From: Lachnospiraceae bacterium
GTDB taxonomy: Bacteria > Bacillota > Clostridia > Lachnospirales > Lachnospiraceae
NCBI GenBank assembly: GCA_902363835.1
Contig: CABJBM010000020.1
Coordinates: 58,900 to 122,899, forward strand
DNA length: 64,000 bases
Direction of reading: 5' to 3'
Shown: piece after piece, positions 45,965 to 53,814 of the stretch
Layout of the letters: each line of letters opens with the position of its first letter
How positions within the stretch are numbered: position 1 is the stretch's first letter
The notes under the pieces: model-generated
What the model was told of the DNA's origin: nothing
Databases searched by the model: none
The model's input: only the letters and a program-made list of their open reading frames with translations
Translations under genes and position numbers: made by a program

Positions 45965-46582
45965 AACATTGATGGAAGTCATATCAAAGCCAATGGGAAT
46001 AATTATAAGTATCAAAAGACAGTTGTTGAGAAATCAACAGGGTTTTATGAGGCGGAGTTGCAAAAAGAAATCGCAAAAGACCGTGAGGAACATGGAAAAA
46101 AGCCGTTAAAAGAAGATAATGCTGAACTGGAGCAGAAAGAAATCAAGCAGAGTACAGCCGACCCCGATTGCGGCGTTTTCCATAAGGGAGAGCATAAAAA
46201 GGTTTTTGCTTATACCGCTAATGTCGCTTGTAACAGTCACAATTACATTTTAGGATTTGAAGCTACTGTGGTAACTTGCACGATTCTATGGTTTTTCCAC
46301 TTCTTTATGATAAGCTCAAAGGAAAATATAAAGGAATCAAAAATGTAATAGTTGACGCAGGATACAAAATTCCAGCGATAGCCAAAATGGTCATTGACGA
46401 CGGCAAAACACCCATCATGCCGTACAAACGCCCTATGACAAAGAAGGGGTTTTTTAGGAAACACGAATATGCTTATGACGAATATTTTGACTGCTATATC
46501 TGTCCAAACAATGAAGTTTTGAAATATTCAACTACTAATCGTGATGGTTGCAAAGAGTATAAGAGAAATCCTGTCAAATCTG
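45965..46582 (+). pseudogene. Decayed IS1182-family transposase
   Basis: NIDGSHIKANGNNYKYQK opens the fragment, followed by VFAYTANVACNSHNYILGFE in one frame, and then HDSMVFPLLYDKLKGKYKGI, VIVDAGYKIPAIAKMVIDDG and MPYKRPMTKKGFFRKHEYAY in the +1 frame. The change of frame falls near 46270-46280. Both N- and C-terminal parts are missing, so it is non-functional. Confidence 0.8.
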
Positions 46583-46612
46583 AACCTGCCTATTTTAGGC
46601 AGGTTTTTTTGC
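46583..46612. terminator. Perfect hairpin terminator between IS relics
   Basis: AACCTGCCTA (46583-46592) pairs with TAGGCAGGTT (46596-46605) around TTT, followed by further Ts. Confidence 0.75.
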
Positions 46613-47490
46613 CGCAACAGAATAAAGGTTGTGATATGCCCTTAGTGCCATGGCTGACAACCTTTTCTGTAATCGTTTATTGTTGTAGTAATCTATATAA
46701 TCAAATATTGTCTTTGCTAGAATGTCCTGGTCTGTAAATCTGAGACTATAGCGCATTTTACGCTTTAAGATTTCCCAGAAGCCTTCTTCGGGCCATGATC
46801 TATGCAGTGAGCTACTCTGGACATACTCTGTTTTATTTCTGCCTTCTTTAGCTTTGCACGCAACTCTTCGCTTGCATACTGAAAGCCTCTGTCACTGTGA
46901 AAAATGGTTCCCTCTTAAGGGATTCATAGAATGTGTTCCTAACTAATGCATTATCGCGGTGGCGGCCCATCTTAAATACTACGATTCTGTGGTTATAAAG
47001 ATAAAGGCTGGCACTAAGATAGGTTTTATGTACTTCATATCTATATAATACTTGAATTTTGATGCCTCTGTAAGCCACTTTTCATTTGGTGCATCAGCAT
47101 GGAACTGCCGGTTTAAATAATACTTGGTTTATGATAGGGATTTCTGATATTTCTGGTACAACCCTTAGGTCCATGCCTGATGGAAGAATGAATCTGCATT
47201 TTTGGATTCAGATTCAGTACCCGTTTATCATTGACCATAATTTCATAATTTACGTCAAGTTCATCGCGGATTCTACGATATCCCATTTCCAGATGTTTGT
47301 CATGGATATTCTGGATTGCCGCTGAAATATGTTTATTCTCTAGTTGATGTTTGCTCTTAGGATCTGTTTAAAGGTTGGCTTTCTTTTCCTGAATTCCTTA
47401 TAAAAGCATCTGGCTTCAATGACATTTCCCTGATTGCGGATTTCATCTTGTCTTTTACTTTTCTAGGTGTGAGTTTCATCGGTGATCTCT
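46612..47490 (-). pseudogene. Decayed IS3-family transposase (OrfB-like)
   Basis: On the minus strand, pieces of an IS3-type integrase-core transposase appear in different frames: IHDKHLEMGYRRIRDELDVN, then FHADAPNEKWLTEASKFKYY, then EGFWEILKRKMRY, and the end YIDYYNNKRLQKRLSAMALR. Several frameshifts and stops break it. It is a relic lying immediately upstream of the collagen-like gene. Confidence 0.78.
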
Positions 47491-47752
47491 GAATTATTGC
47501 TTAAGTCAGTGGCATTGTTGACAAAGGGTGCAGTTTACTTGTTGTTATACACTTACTTCTAATCGTTACACCGATTAGATTCAATTCTAAACACTACTTT
47601 CATACTAACTTGTCTTCTGGCAAGCTTATCATTCAATACATATTATAACATATAAAGGAGTTCTGAAGCCCTTTATATTCTGATTTTAATTTTGTACAGA
47701 ATGCTTATAAGTAAAAAATCACAATATCAGACCTTGACAGGAGAATATGATA
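47491..47752 (+). promoter_or_regulatory. Upstream region of the collagen-like gene
   Basis: No other gene is seen. CATATTATA at 47639-47647 fits the CATANNNTA form of a sigma-K -10 element, but I find no matching -35, so mother-cell transcription is only a suggestion. AGGAGA at 47739-47744 supports the ATG at 47753. Confidence 0.3.
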
Positions 47753-48343
47753 ATGAATAATTGTAGAAATTGGGACGATAATCGTTGCTACAATGGATGC
47801 GGTTGCTGCGGCCCAACCGGACCGCAAGGGCCTAGAGGCTGCCCCGGACCGCAAGGGCCTAGAGGCTGCCCTGGATCACAAGGGCCTAGAGGCTGCCCCG
47901 GACCAACTGGACCACAGGGACCGCAAGGGCCACAGGGACCAGCCGGACCTCAGGGGCCAGTTGGACCACAAGGACCACAAGGACCGCAAGGTATACAGGG
48001 ACCGACAGGGCCAACAGGTGCAACCGGGGCTACCGGAGCTCAAGGACCAACAGGTGCAACCGGAGCTACCGGAGCTCAAGGACCGACCGGTCCACAGGGA
48101 GCAACCGGAGCTACAGGAGCTCAAGGGCCAACAGGTGCAACCGGTGCTACCGGAGCTCAAGGACCGACCGGTCCACAGGGAGCAACCGGAGCTACAGGAG
48201 CTCAGGGGCCAACAGGGCCAACAGGAGCAACCGGAGCAACAGGAGCAACAGGAGCTCAAGGACCGACTGGTCCACAGGGAGCAACAGGAGCTCAGGGACC
48301 AACTGCTCCGTTCAACTTATGGAACAAAATAACTATCTACTGA
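47753..48343 (+). CDS. Collagen-like protein, first segment of an interrupted gene
   Basis: The start [19 protein letters not shown] is a short Cys-rich head, followed by unbroken Gly-X-Y triplets rich in GPQ, GPT, GAT and GAQ up to GAQGPT. The true coding segment ends at 48303; the rest ([12 protein letters not shown] and a stop) is encoded by inserted element 1, so the unexcised gene gives a truncated 196-residue protein. The ATG at 47753 is favoured over 47747 by spacing from AGGAGA. Such collagen-like proteins with Cys-rich heads are typical of spore exosporium or cell surface filaments (BclA-like); that location is inferred. Segments 52416-52595 and 63555-64000 continue the same reading frame. 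Confidence 0.88.
   Translation: MNNCRNWDDNRCYNGCGCCGPTGPQGPRGCPGPQGPRGCPGSQGPRGCPGPTGPQGPQGPQGPAGPQGPVGPQGPQGPQGIQGPTGPTGATGATGAQGPTGATGATGAQGPTGPQGATGATGAQGPTGATGATGAQGPTGPQGATGATGAQGPTGPTGATGATGATGAQGPTGPQGATGAQGPTAPFNLWNKITIY
48283..48324 (+). other. Left junction (attL) of element 1
   Basis: Core AC at 48302-48303 lies in collagen codons (GGA CCA ACT). On the element side the arm TGCTCCGTTCAACTTATGGA (48304-48323) is the inverted copy, with 17 of 20 matches, of the arm ending at the right junction. AC is not palindromic and has the same orientation at both ends, which predicts excision, not inversion. Confidence 0.8.
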
Positions 48344-48345
48344 AA

Positions 48346-48374
48346 AAAAGCAAGGATCCTGTTTCCTTGCTTTT
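48346..48374 (+). terminator. Intrinsic terminator just inside element 1
   Basis: AAAAGCAAGG (48346-48355) and CCTTGCTTTT (48365-48374) pair perfectly, three bases after the stop codon that the element supplies to the truncated collagen frame. In the inserted state transcription of the collagen gene should stop here. Confidence 0.85.
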
Positions 48375-48375
48375 G

Positions 48376-48835
48376 ATATTATTAAGGGGCTTACCCCTTA
48401 AACCCCAGAGTTTAACGCAAGTATGCCTGCGTGTAGAGAGAAAGAAGCAAGCAGATAATTTGCTTGCTCCCTACACTATAGGCACCCGATATAGCTCGAG
48501 TTGTACTCCTACATTGCTCTATCCCTTTACCGGGTAATTCAATTTATGCTTTTTACCATTCGTTATACCTAGAATATATGACTATCTGTTTTTAGATTCA
48601 GAACCCGAGGTATAATCTATTTTACAAAAAATCAATCAGCCATCACGTTAGTGACTTGACCTTGATTGCAGAAAAAAGAATGCTAAAATGTAATTCCGAA
48701 AGTGAATAAATAATTATCTGTTTTTGAGTTCTTCACCTTCGGTAATACCGTTAAAGCATTCTTTTTTTTGTTGTCAAGGTTGGCGTAGCCGTAAGCCATT
48801 ATATAAAAACAAAAACCATCTTTCTTACTTTAGTT
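48376..48835. other. Non-coding region of element 1 with two related hairpin structures
   Basis: No gene is supported. TAAGGGG/CCCCTTA (48383-48400) and GCAAGCA/TGCTTGC (48447-48467) form short hairpins. Further on, TTATACCT/AGGTATAA (48563-48570, 48608-48615) and GAATGCT/AGCATTC (48678-48684, 48755-48761, followed by eight Ts) each close a loop that contains ATCTGTTTTT. The two may be paralogous small RNA or control structures. Confidence 0.45.
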
Positions 48836-49075
48836 TTATAAATCAAGATTATCAAAGAAATCATTAAAACTGGCATGAAAAATATTTTTAAGTGCTACTA
48901 ACTCACTAACACGAATATTCATTCTATTAGTTTCAATTTTTGCATAAGTGCTTTTTGAAATTTCTAAACCCATTAAGTGCATTTTTGCTATTACTTGGTC
49001 TTGCGTCAATTTTGCTTCTTTTCGTAATTCTTGAATATTACTTCCTATATCCATATCCGGGCGAATCTTCTGCAT
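48836..49075 (-). CDS. XRE-family transcriptional regulator (element 1)
   Basis: The 79-residue protein is a single helix-turn-helix domain: NIQELRKEAKLTQDQVIAKM, LEISKSTYAKIETNRMNIRV, SELVALKNIFHASFNDFF. It is divergent from the DUF6809 gene, and a pair of perfect 20-bp inverted repeats lies in the gap between them, which suggests that it represses both promoters. Confidence 0.82.
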   Translation of the reverse strand: MQKIRPDMDIGSNIQELRKEAKLTQDQVIAKMHLMGLEISKSTYAKIETNRMNIRVSELVALKNIFHASFNDFFDNLDL

Positions 49076-49093
49076 TTTCTCTTTACCTTTCCA

Positions 49094-49171
49094 AATGTTT
49101 CCTTATTACGAAATATTTATCTTGATTTTATTACTTAAAGCATTTACAATGTTTCGTAATAAGGAAACATT
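49094..49171. promoter_or_regulatory. 20-bp inverted repeats between divergent genes of element 1
   Basis: AATGTTTCCTTATTACGAAA (49094-49113) is repeated in exact inverse at 49152-49171, 38 bp apart. Each copy probably covers one of the two divergent promoters and binds the XRE regulator encoded alongside. Confidence 0.75.
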
Positions 49172-49194
49172 ATATTAAAAACGGAGGAAGACTA

Positions 49195-49476
49195 ATGGCA
49201 AAAGAAGAATCATTACTAAAACAAATTTATGACAGTGATATGAATCCTTGTATATGGAATAATCCTGATAATCCAAACTGGAAATCATTAAAAAAGGCTT
49301 GTACAAAGAGTTATGAAAAAATCACTCAAAAATTGTCTATTGAGCAGATAAAGGAATTAGAAGAATTAAAGAACATGGAATTTGACTTAGAAGAAATAGA
49401 AATCGAGCATGCATTTAAACAAGGGGTCACTCTAGGGATCAAACTCATGATAGAAATATTGATAAAAACAAAATGA
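49195..49476 (+). CDS. DUF6809-type small protein
   Basis: The 93-residue protein is acidic and helical (LLKQIYDSDMNPCIWNNPDN, then ELEELKNMEFDLEEIEIEHA, FKQGVTLGIKLMIEIL). It resembles the DUF6809 proteins common on clostridial mobile elements; their role is unknown. CGGAGGA precedes the ATG. Expression is probably under the divergent XRE regulator. Confidence 0.68.
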   Translation: MAKEESLLKQIYDSDMNPCIWNNPDNPNWKSLKKACTKSYEKITQKLSIEQIKELEELKNMEFDLEEIEIEHAFKQGVTLGIKLMIEILIKTK

Positions 49477-49500
49477 TAAATTATAAAAAATTAACCGCTA

Positions 49501-49845
49501 TACAAAGAGAGAAAAAAGAGAAAAAGAATACAGGGGGTCGCAGGGGGACAAAAGAAAAAGAGAGATTAGCCGATACAGTATCTCTCATTCTTGTCCCCCT
49601 CATAACCTACCCATACACCAACAAACACACACCAACCAAACCTGCCACAACTAACAAACAAAAAAACACAAAACAATAAGCAGAAAGTAAAAGAAAAGTA
49701 TCACGTTGTTCAAATGGGGTCTCGGGTAATTTTAGCTGAGACCCCATTTGAATATTTCTTTAATTTCTGCGGTTTTTATGCCTTTTGTGGCTCTTTTTTT
49801 ATGGCACACTTATAGTGTACCAGTATGTGCCAGGTTTTGTTGTGG
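49501..49845 (+). ncRNA. Conserved structured non-coding block, copy 1
   Basis: Three hairpins are conserved with copy 2 at 59564-59910. Hairpin 1: AGGGGGACAA/TTGTCCCCCT (49542-49600) with inner GAGAGAT/ATCTCTC and the 13-nt loop TAGCCGATACAGT. Hairpin 2: CAAATGGGGTCTC/GAGACCCCATTTG (49711-49750). Hairpin 3: GGCACA/TGTGCC (49803-49831). Stem sequences differ from copy 2 in a pairing-preserving way. The strand and role (RNA, origin or recombination control) are not known. A Lys/Thr-rich reading over part of it (49473-49679) is not considered a gene. Confidence 0.65.
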
Positions 49846-49897
49846 CAGATTTTAAAATGTAAATGGTTCTTTGGTTATGTGGACAAACCCTTTTATT

Positions 49898-50125
49898 CTA
49901 TTTCCCATTGGGTTCTTGATAGTCTAATATATCGCCAACATTACACTCTAACGCTGCACACAAACGAGCTAATACATCTAAGTCAACTCGTTTATTGGTT
50001 CCGTTAAAATATCGTTGAATACCGGAAAAGCTAATACCAGTTAATTCACTTAATTTATTTTTACTAATATTTTTTCTTTTCATAATCATATCTAAATTAT
50101 AAATGATTGTACCATAGTTTTTCAT
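49898..50125 (-). CDS. XRE-family regulator next to the structured block (element 1)
   Basis: The 75-residue helix-turn-helix protein (LDMIMKRKNISKNKLSELTG, ISFSGIQRYFNGTNKRVDLD, VLARLCAALECNVGDILDY) is a short Cro/C1-type repressor. AGAGGTGA precedes the ATG. It is divergent from the gene at 50219 and sits beside the structured block exactly as the XRE gene at 59930 does in element 2, so both belong to a shared control module. Confidence 0.85.
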   Translation of the reverse strand: MKNYGTIIYNLDMIMKRKNISKNKLSELTGISFSGIQRYFNGTNKRVDLDVLARLCAALECNVGDILDYQEPNGK

Positions 50126-50218
50126 ATACGTTCACCTCTATATAAATTTTATCATTCTCTAACACTATTGACATTCTCACATTATTGTCATATCATATTA
50201 TTGTGAGAGGAGGTGAAC
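50126..50218 (+). promoter_or_regulatory. Control region for the recombination genes of element 1
   Basis: TTGACA and TATCAT, 17 bp apart, lie at about 50168-50196. TCTCACA and TGTGAGA form an inverted repeat around the -10. The site would let the divergent XRE regulator hold the recombinase genes off. Confidence 0.5.
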
Positions 50219-50545
50219 ATGGTAGCAATCTATAATAATGTCATTTCAAATGAAAATAATATTGACTTTGTAAAACAGGGCAAACGATATATTAAAAGAA
50301 GATATGAGAACATTTCATCAAAAGACATAATTGTTTATGAAGATAGAAACCCTCACCGTTCCTACAAGAAAAAAGAAAAGTTTATGAAATTATTAAATGA
50401 GTTACAACAATATAAAATCAAAACAATTATTTGTTATGACTATTCAAAAATAACAAACAGTTGCAAGGAATTTGTGGAATTATTAGATTATTTAGCATTA
50501 TTCCAAGTTGAACTTATAGGAATCAACAATAAATTTCAAACTTAG
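50219..50545 (+). CDS. Serine-recombinase catalytic-domain-like protein lacking catalytic residues
   Basis: The 108-residue protein starts at ATG 50219 after GAGGAGG. It lines up with the first 110 residues of the large recombinase encoded downstream: VAIYNN against VAIYLR, then EKFMKLLNELQQYKIKTIIC against the [18 protein letters not shown] strand, then YDYSKITNSCKEFVELLDYL against [18 protein letters not shown]. The arginines expected in the DRP and SRLGR motifs are missing. It is therefore probably inactive. It may regulate the recombinase by hetero-assembly or serve as a directionality factor; both are inferences. Confidence 0.6.
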   Translation: MVAIYNNVISNENNIDFVKQGKRYIKRRYENISSKDIIVYEDRNPHRSYKKKEKFMKLLNELQQYKIKTIICYDYSKITNSCKEFVELLDYLALFQVELIGINNKFQT

Positions 50546-50602
50546 TTTAAAGTAGACAACTTCCATTGCATATGGTTTAGAAAGAGCAATGGAGTTGATT
50601 TT

Positions 50603-50800
50603 ATGAATAAGGGAGACTTCAAGCCAGTTTCTATCTATAAAGAAAAAGGAAATGACTTTAAAAAATTATTTACAAATTCTATTTTAAATTACCTAGAATC
50701 CAATGACTATACGTTAAAAGATTCTACAATAAAAAGATATCATTCAGTAGGTAGTTATCAAATAAAGGACGAAAAGGAGAAGAAAAATGAACGTTCATGA
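50603..50800 (+). CDS. Small protein upstream of the recombinase
   Basis: This 65-residue, highly charged protein (VSIYKEKGNDFKKLFTNSIL, NYLESNDYTLKDSTIKRYHS) is not recognised. It overlaps the recombinase start by 14 bp, suggesting translational coupling. Its position matches that of the small gene at 63188-63460 in element 2. A helper of recombination is a reasonable guess. Confidence 0.5.
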   Translation: MNKGDFKPVSIYKEKGNDFKKLFTNSILNYLESNDYTLKDSTIKRYHSVGSYQIKDEKEKKNERS

Positions 50801-52388
50801 TAACTATTCAGAAACAAAATATGAAACATTATTTAACGAATATAAAGTTGCTATTTACTTAAGGCTTTCAAAAGAAGATGAAACTGTCGGCCAATCAATC
50901 AGTATTGATAATCAAAAAAATATTCTTATCGAATATGTACTCTCTCAAGGGTGGACTTGTTACCAAGTATATATTGATGACGGTTATTCCGGTTTAAATT
51001 TTGACCGTCCCGGATTTCAGCAAATACTAAATGATATTGAAGAAAAAAAGATAAATTTAGTAATTACAAAGGATTTATCAAGACTGGGACGTGATTATAT
51101 TCAAACCGGTTTTTACCTAGAACGCTATTTCCCGGAAAAAGATATCCGTTACATTGCCCTAAGTGATGGAATTGATACTAGTTCTCCCGGTGGTGTTAAT
51201 GACATAGGTCCTTTTAAATCTCTTTTAAATGATATGTATGCAAAGGATATATCAAAGAAGATTCGTTTTGTATTTGACGGAAAAAGAAAAAGCGGTGAAT
51301 TTATTGGTGCATTTGCCCCTTATGGGTATTTAAAAGACCCCGGAAATAAAAACAAACTAATTGTTGACCCCTATGCCTCTACGATTATCAAGCAAATATA
51401 TGACCTATACACGAATAGTAGCAGTATGGGGGCAATAGCCAAAACACTTAATGAAGAAATGGTCCTTTCCCCTATTGCTTATAAAGAGACTTTCTGCAAT
51501 TACAAAAATGAAAGAACCGTCCGAAAATTATGGAATCAAGGCATGATTAAAAATATTCTTACTAATCCTACATATTTGGGACATATGGCACAAAAACGGT
51601 CGGAAAAAATCAACTATAAAATCAAGAAAATGAAAAGTTATAAACAATCCGATTGGATTATTGTTAAAAATACTCATAATGCCATTATTGAACAAGAACA
51701 ATATGATTTAGTGCAAGAACTAATCAAAAAAAAGACTGTTCTTTATGCGAGAAAAAATGGGGCAACCCATCTACTCAATGGATTAGTATATTGCAAAGAA
51801 TGTGGTTCTAAACTGACCTATAAAAAGGTAAATGGTAAGCAAAAAATGAATTGTATCATGTATTTAAGACATGGCACAAATTATTGTTGCAGTCATTGTA
51901 TAGATGAAAATGCTTTGGATTCATTTATTATCGAGGAACTAAAGAAAATAGCAGATAAAGCCTTATCAAGTGACTATTATAAGCAATTTGGTACCTTAGA
52001 GAAAAGGGAGAAAGCAAACTTATATGATGTTGAAATGGCACAATTAGAAAAGCGAAGTCTAGAAATTCAAACTTACATAAAGAAACTCTATGAGGATAAA
52101 GTCAAAAATGTTATAACGGAAGATATATTTATCAGTCTCACTAATGACTATAACAAGGAAAAAGAAATTTTAAACACTCGATACCAGCATATAAAAAAGG
52201 AACAACAAAATATTGAAGATAAAAAGAATCAATCTAAAAACTATGAAAAATTGCTTTTAGATATCATTCAATTTGAAACTCCAGATAAAACAATTTTATC
52301 TCAATTAATTGAAAAAATTGAGATAGACAAGGATAGAAATGTCTATCTCAACTATAATTTTGAAAATCCATTTTTAGATACACAATAG
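50787..52388 (+). CDS. Large serine recombinase of element 1
   Basis: The protein has 533 residues. The resolvase catalytic domain (about 20-165) has the Ser in [10 protein letters not shown], the Arg in FDRPGFQQ and the DLSRLGRD motif. A Recombinase domain follows ([19 protein letters not shown], then the [10 protein letters not shown] stretch). A zinc ribbon comes next ([16 protein letters not shown]-x-H-x-C), and then a coiled coil rich in Lys and Glu (about 410-500). This is the TnpX/phiC31 class, which acts without host factors on short att sites and needs a directionality factor to excise. Its stop is 13 bp before the right arm of the element, the usual place. It is the obvious enzyme for the junctions at 48302 and 52414. 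Confidence 0.93.
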   Translation: MNVHDNYSETKYETLFNEYKVAIYLRLSKEDETVGQSISIDNQKNILIEYVLSQGWTCYQVYIDDGYSGLNFDRPGFQQILNDIEEKKINLVITKDLSRLGRDYIQTGFYLERYFPEKDIRYIALSDGIDTSSPGGVNDIGPFKSLLNDMYAKDISKKIRFVFDGKRKSGEFIGAFAPYGYLKDPGNKNKLIVDPYASTIIKQIYDLYTNSSSMGAIAKTLNEEMVLSPIAYKETFCNYKNERTVRKLWNQGMIKNILTNPTYLGHMAQKRSEKINYKIKKMKSYKQSDWIIVKNTHNAIIEQEQYDLVQELIKKKTVLYARKNGATHLLNGLVYCKECGSKLTYKKVNGKQKMNCIMYLRHGTNYCCSHCIDENALDSFIIEELKKIADKALSSDYYKQFGTLEKREKANLYDVEMAQLEKRSLEIQTYIKKLYEDKVKNVITEDIFISLTNDYNKEKEILNTRYQHIKKEQQNIEDKKNQSKNYEKLLLDIIQFETPDKTILSQLIEKIEIDKDRNVYLNYNFENPFLDTQ

Positions 52389-52389
52389 G

Positions 52390-52415
52390 ACAATCCATAA
52401 GTTGAAAGGACCTAC

Positions 52416-52435
<20 letters not shown>
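52390..52435 (+). other. Right junction (attR) of element 1
   Basis: The element arm (inverse of 48304-48323) ends just before core AC at 52414-52415, in CCT AC TGG. Joining 48303 to 52416 regenerates collagen codons ACT GGA CCA ACA GGA in the correct register. Confidence 0.8.
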
Positions 52436-52664
<229 letters not shown>

Positions 52665-52762
52665 TTAACCTGTCTAATTTAACATATTAACTATTTGTAG
52701 AGGATAATCGTCTTTTGATATGTCAAAGGTTTATTTTTTATAAATAATTAAGGATTCCATGA

Positions 52763-53794
52763 TTAATATTTAAATCCAACTCGACGAATAGCCCAATTAA
52801 ATAAATTACAATAAAATTTTTCAAAATATAATTGCCATTCGCTATTTAGACTATACTGCGAAACATGATGAATTAAATCCACAATATAATTATTTTGTTC
52901 TTTAATATCTTCTTTAAAAAATGAATAAATATTTTCTTGCTTTGCTAAAGATAATAAATTATTTATATTATTTTTATTATTCACAAAAAACGAATCGAAG
53001 TTCTCAATTTTAAAATTTTCTAATACCTTAGCGGTAAAAATATTTTTCTTATATTTGTTAACATCTAAATTTACATTACCTTTATTACTTAATATAAAAT
53101 CAGGATTATAAAATGGTTCCAAGTCATTTAATGTTTGATATAGATTTCCCATGGATAGTCCAAGTTCAGATAATAATTTTAAGACTTCAGCATTAGTACC
53201 ACCCGACAAATAATAACCAATCAACAAACTGTTTTTGACAAATTCGCTGGTTTCTAACCTCATAATATCTAAAGTTTTATGAACATCCTTATAATAATCA
53301 TCGGTTAATTCATATAGTAATCCTTTTGTCATATTTTTTACATTAAATGAGTAGGTTCTTAAAATTTGACCATATAGATTTTTGTCTATATCCATATTTA
53401 TTAAAGTATCGTTGATTAGTTCATACGCTTTTCCAACAAGATGAAAAGAGTAAGCTATTGTTTCACTAGGATTATATTCTTTATGAAAAGCAGATTTCCC
53501 ATATCTTAAATCGTCATTATCAATCAAATCATCAAGTAATAATGTAGATTTATGTAATAACTCAATTGATATACATACATTAATTAACTTTGAAAACTCA
53601 TTACTAGAAATATCAGACTTACAATAAGAATATCCCCAAAATGCCATTTTGGGTCTATACCTACTACCTATATTCAATATAGCGCTTTGTTTGTGCTTAA
53701 AGCCAATCTTGTCAAGATACATATCCCATTGCTCATTAAAATAAGTTTTAAAAACGTCTTGGTCTTGTAAAAAAAAGTACTTATCAAAAATCAT
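52763..53794 (-). CDS. Trans-isoprenyl diphosphate synthase-like protein
   Basis: The 343-residue protein has the all-helical isoprenoid synthase fold. SRYRPKMAFWGYSYCKSD corresponds to the GKRLRP diphosphate site, LLLDDLIDNDDLRYGKSAFH is the first Asp-rich motif with following Arg, and YQTLNDLEPFYNPD is the second Asp-rich motif in a weakened form. ComQ-type pheromone prenylases share such weakened motifs, so either chain elongation or prenyl transfer is possible. It is the last gene of a four-gene operon with membrane-lipid enzymes. TAGGAGA precedes the ATG. Very AT-rich. Confidence 0.78.
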   Translation of the reverse strand: MIFDKYFFLQDQDVFKTYFNEQWDMYLDKIGFKHKQSAILNIGSRYRPKMAFWGYSYCKSDISSNEFSKLINVCISIELLHKSTLLLDDLIDNDDLRYGKSAFHKEYNPSETIAYSFHLVGKAYELINDTLINMDIDKNLYGQILRTYSFNVKNMTKGLLYELTDDYYKDVHKTLDIMRLETSEFVKNSLLIGYYLSGGTNAEVLKLLSELGLSMGNLYQTLNDLEPFYNPDFILSNKGNVNLDVNKYKKNIFTAKVLENFKIENFDSFFVNNKNNINNLLSLAKQENIYSFFKEDIKEQNNYIVDLIHHVSQYSLNSEWQLYFEKFYCNLFNWAIRRVGFKY

Positions 53795-53814
53795 ATAGTT
53801 TCTCCTAGAATATA

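Larger units (their letters stand above)
48304..52415. mobile_element. Element 1: 4.1-kb serine-recombinase element inside the collagen-like gene
   Basis: The segment between the two AC cores is 4,112 bp, AT-rich, and holds two XRE regulators, a DUF6809 protein, a recombinase-like protein without catalytic residues, a small ORF and a large serine recombinase at the right end. Removing it joins CCA AC to T GGA CCA, giving Gly-Pro-Thr-Gly-Pro-Thr in frame. It has no transfer genes, so it is a minimal integrative or intervening element. It shares a structured non-coding block with element 2. Confidence 0.82.

Noticed and set aside
47793..48332. Arginine/glutamine-rich and serine/cysteine-rich readings over the collagen repeats
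   Set aside because: They are out-of-frame or antisense shadows of the Gly-X-Y repeat.
49473..49679. 68-codon Lys/Thr-rich ORF
   Set aside because: It covers hairpin 1 of the conserved non-coding block. The element 2 copy does not keep the frame, and the composition is low complexity.
49501..49845. Retron or diversity-generating retroelement RNA
   Set aside because: There is no reverse transcriptase gene in either element.
48302..52415. Other crossover points for element 1 (for example GT or TG near 48305-48312)
   Set aside because: They give either a frameshift or a broken Gly-X-Y register, or asymmetric arms; only AC satisfies all three conditions.
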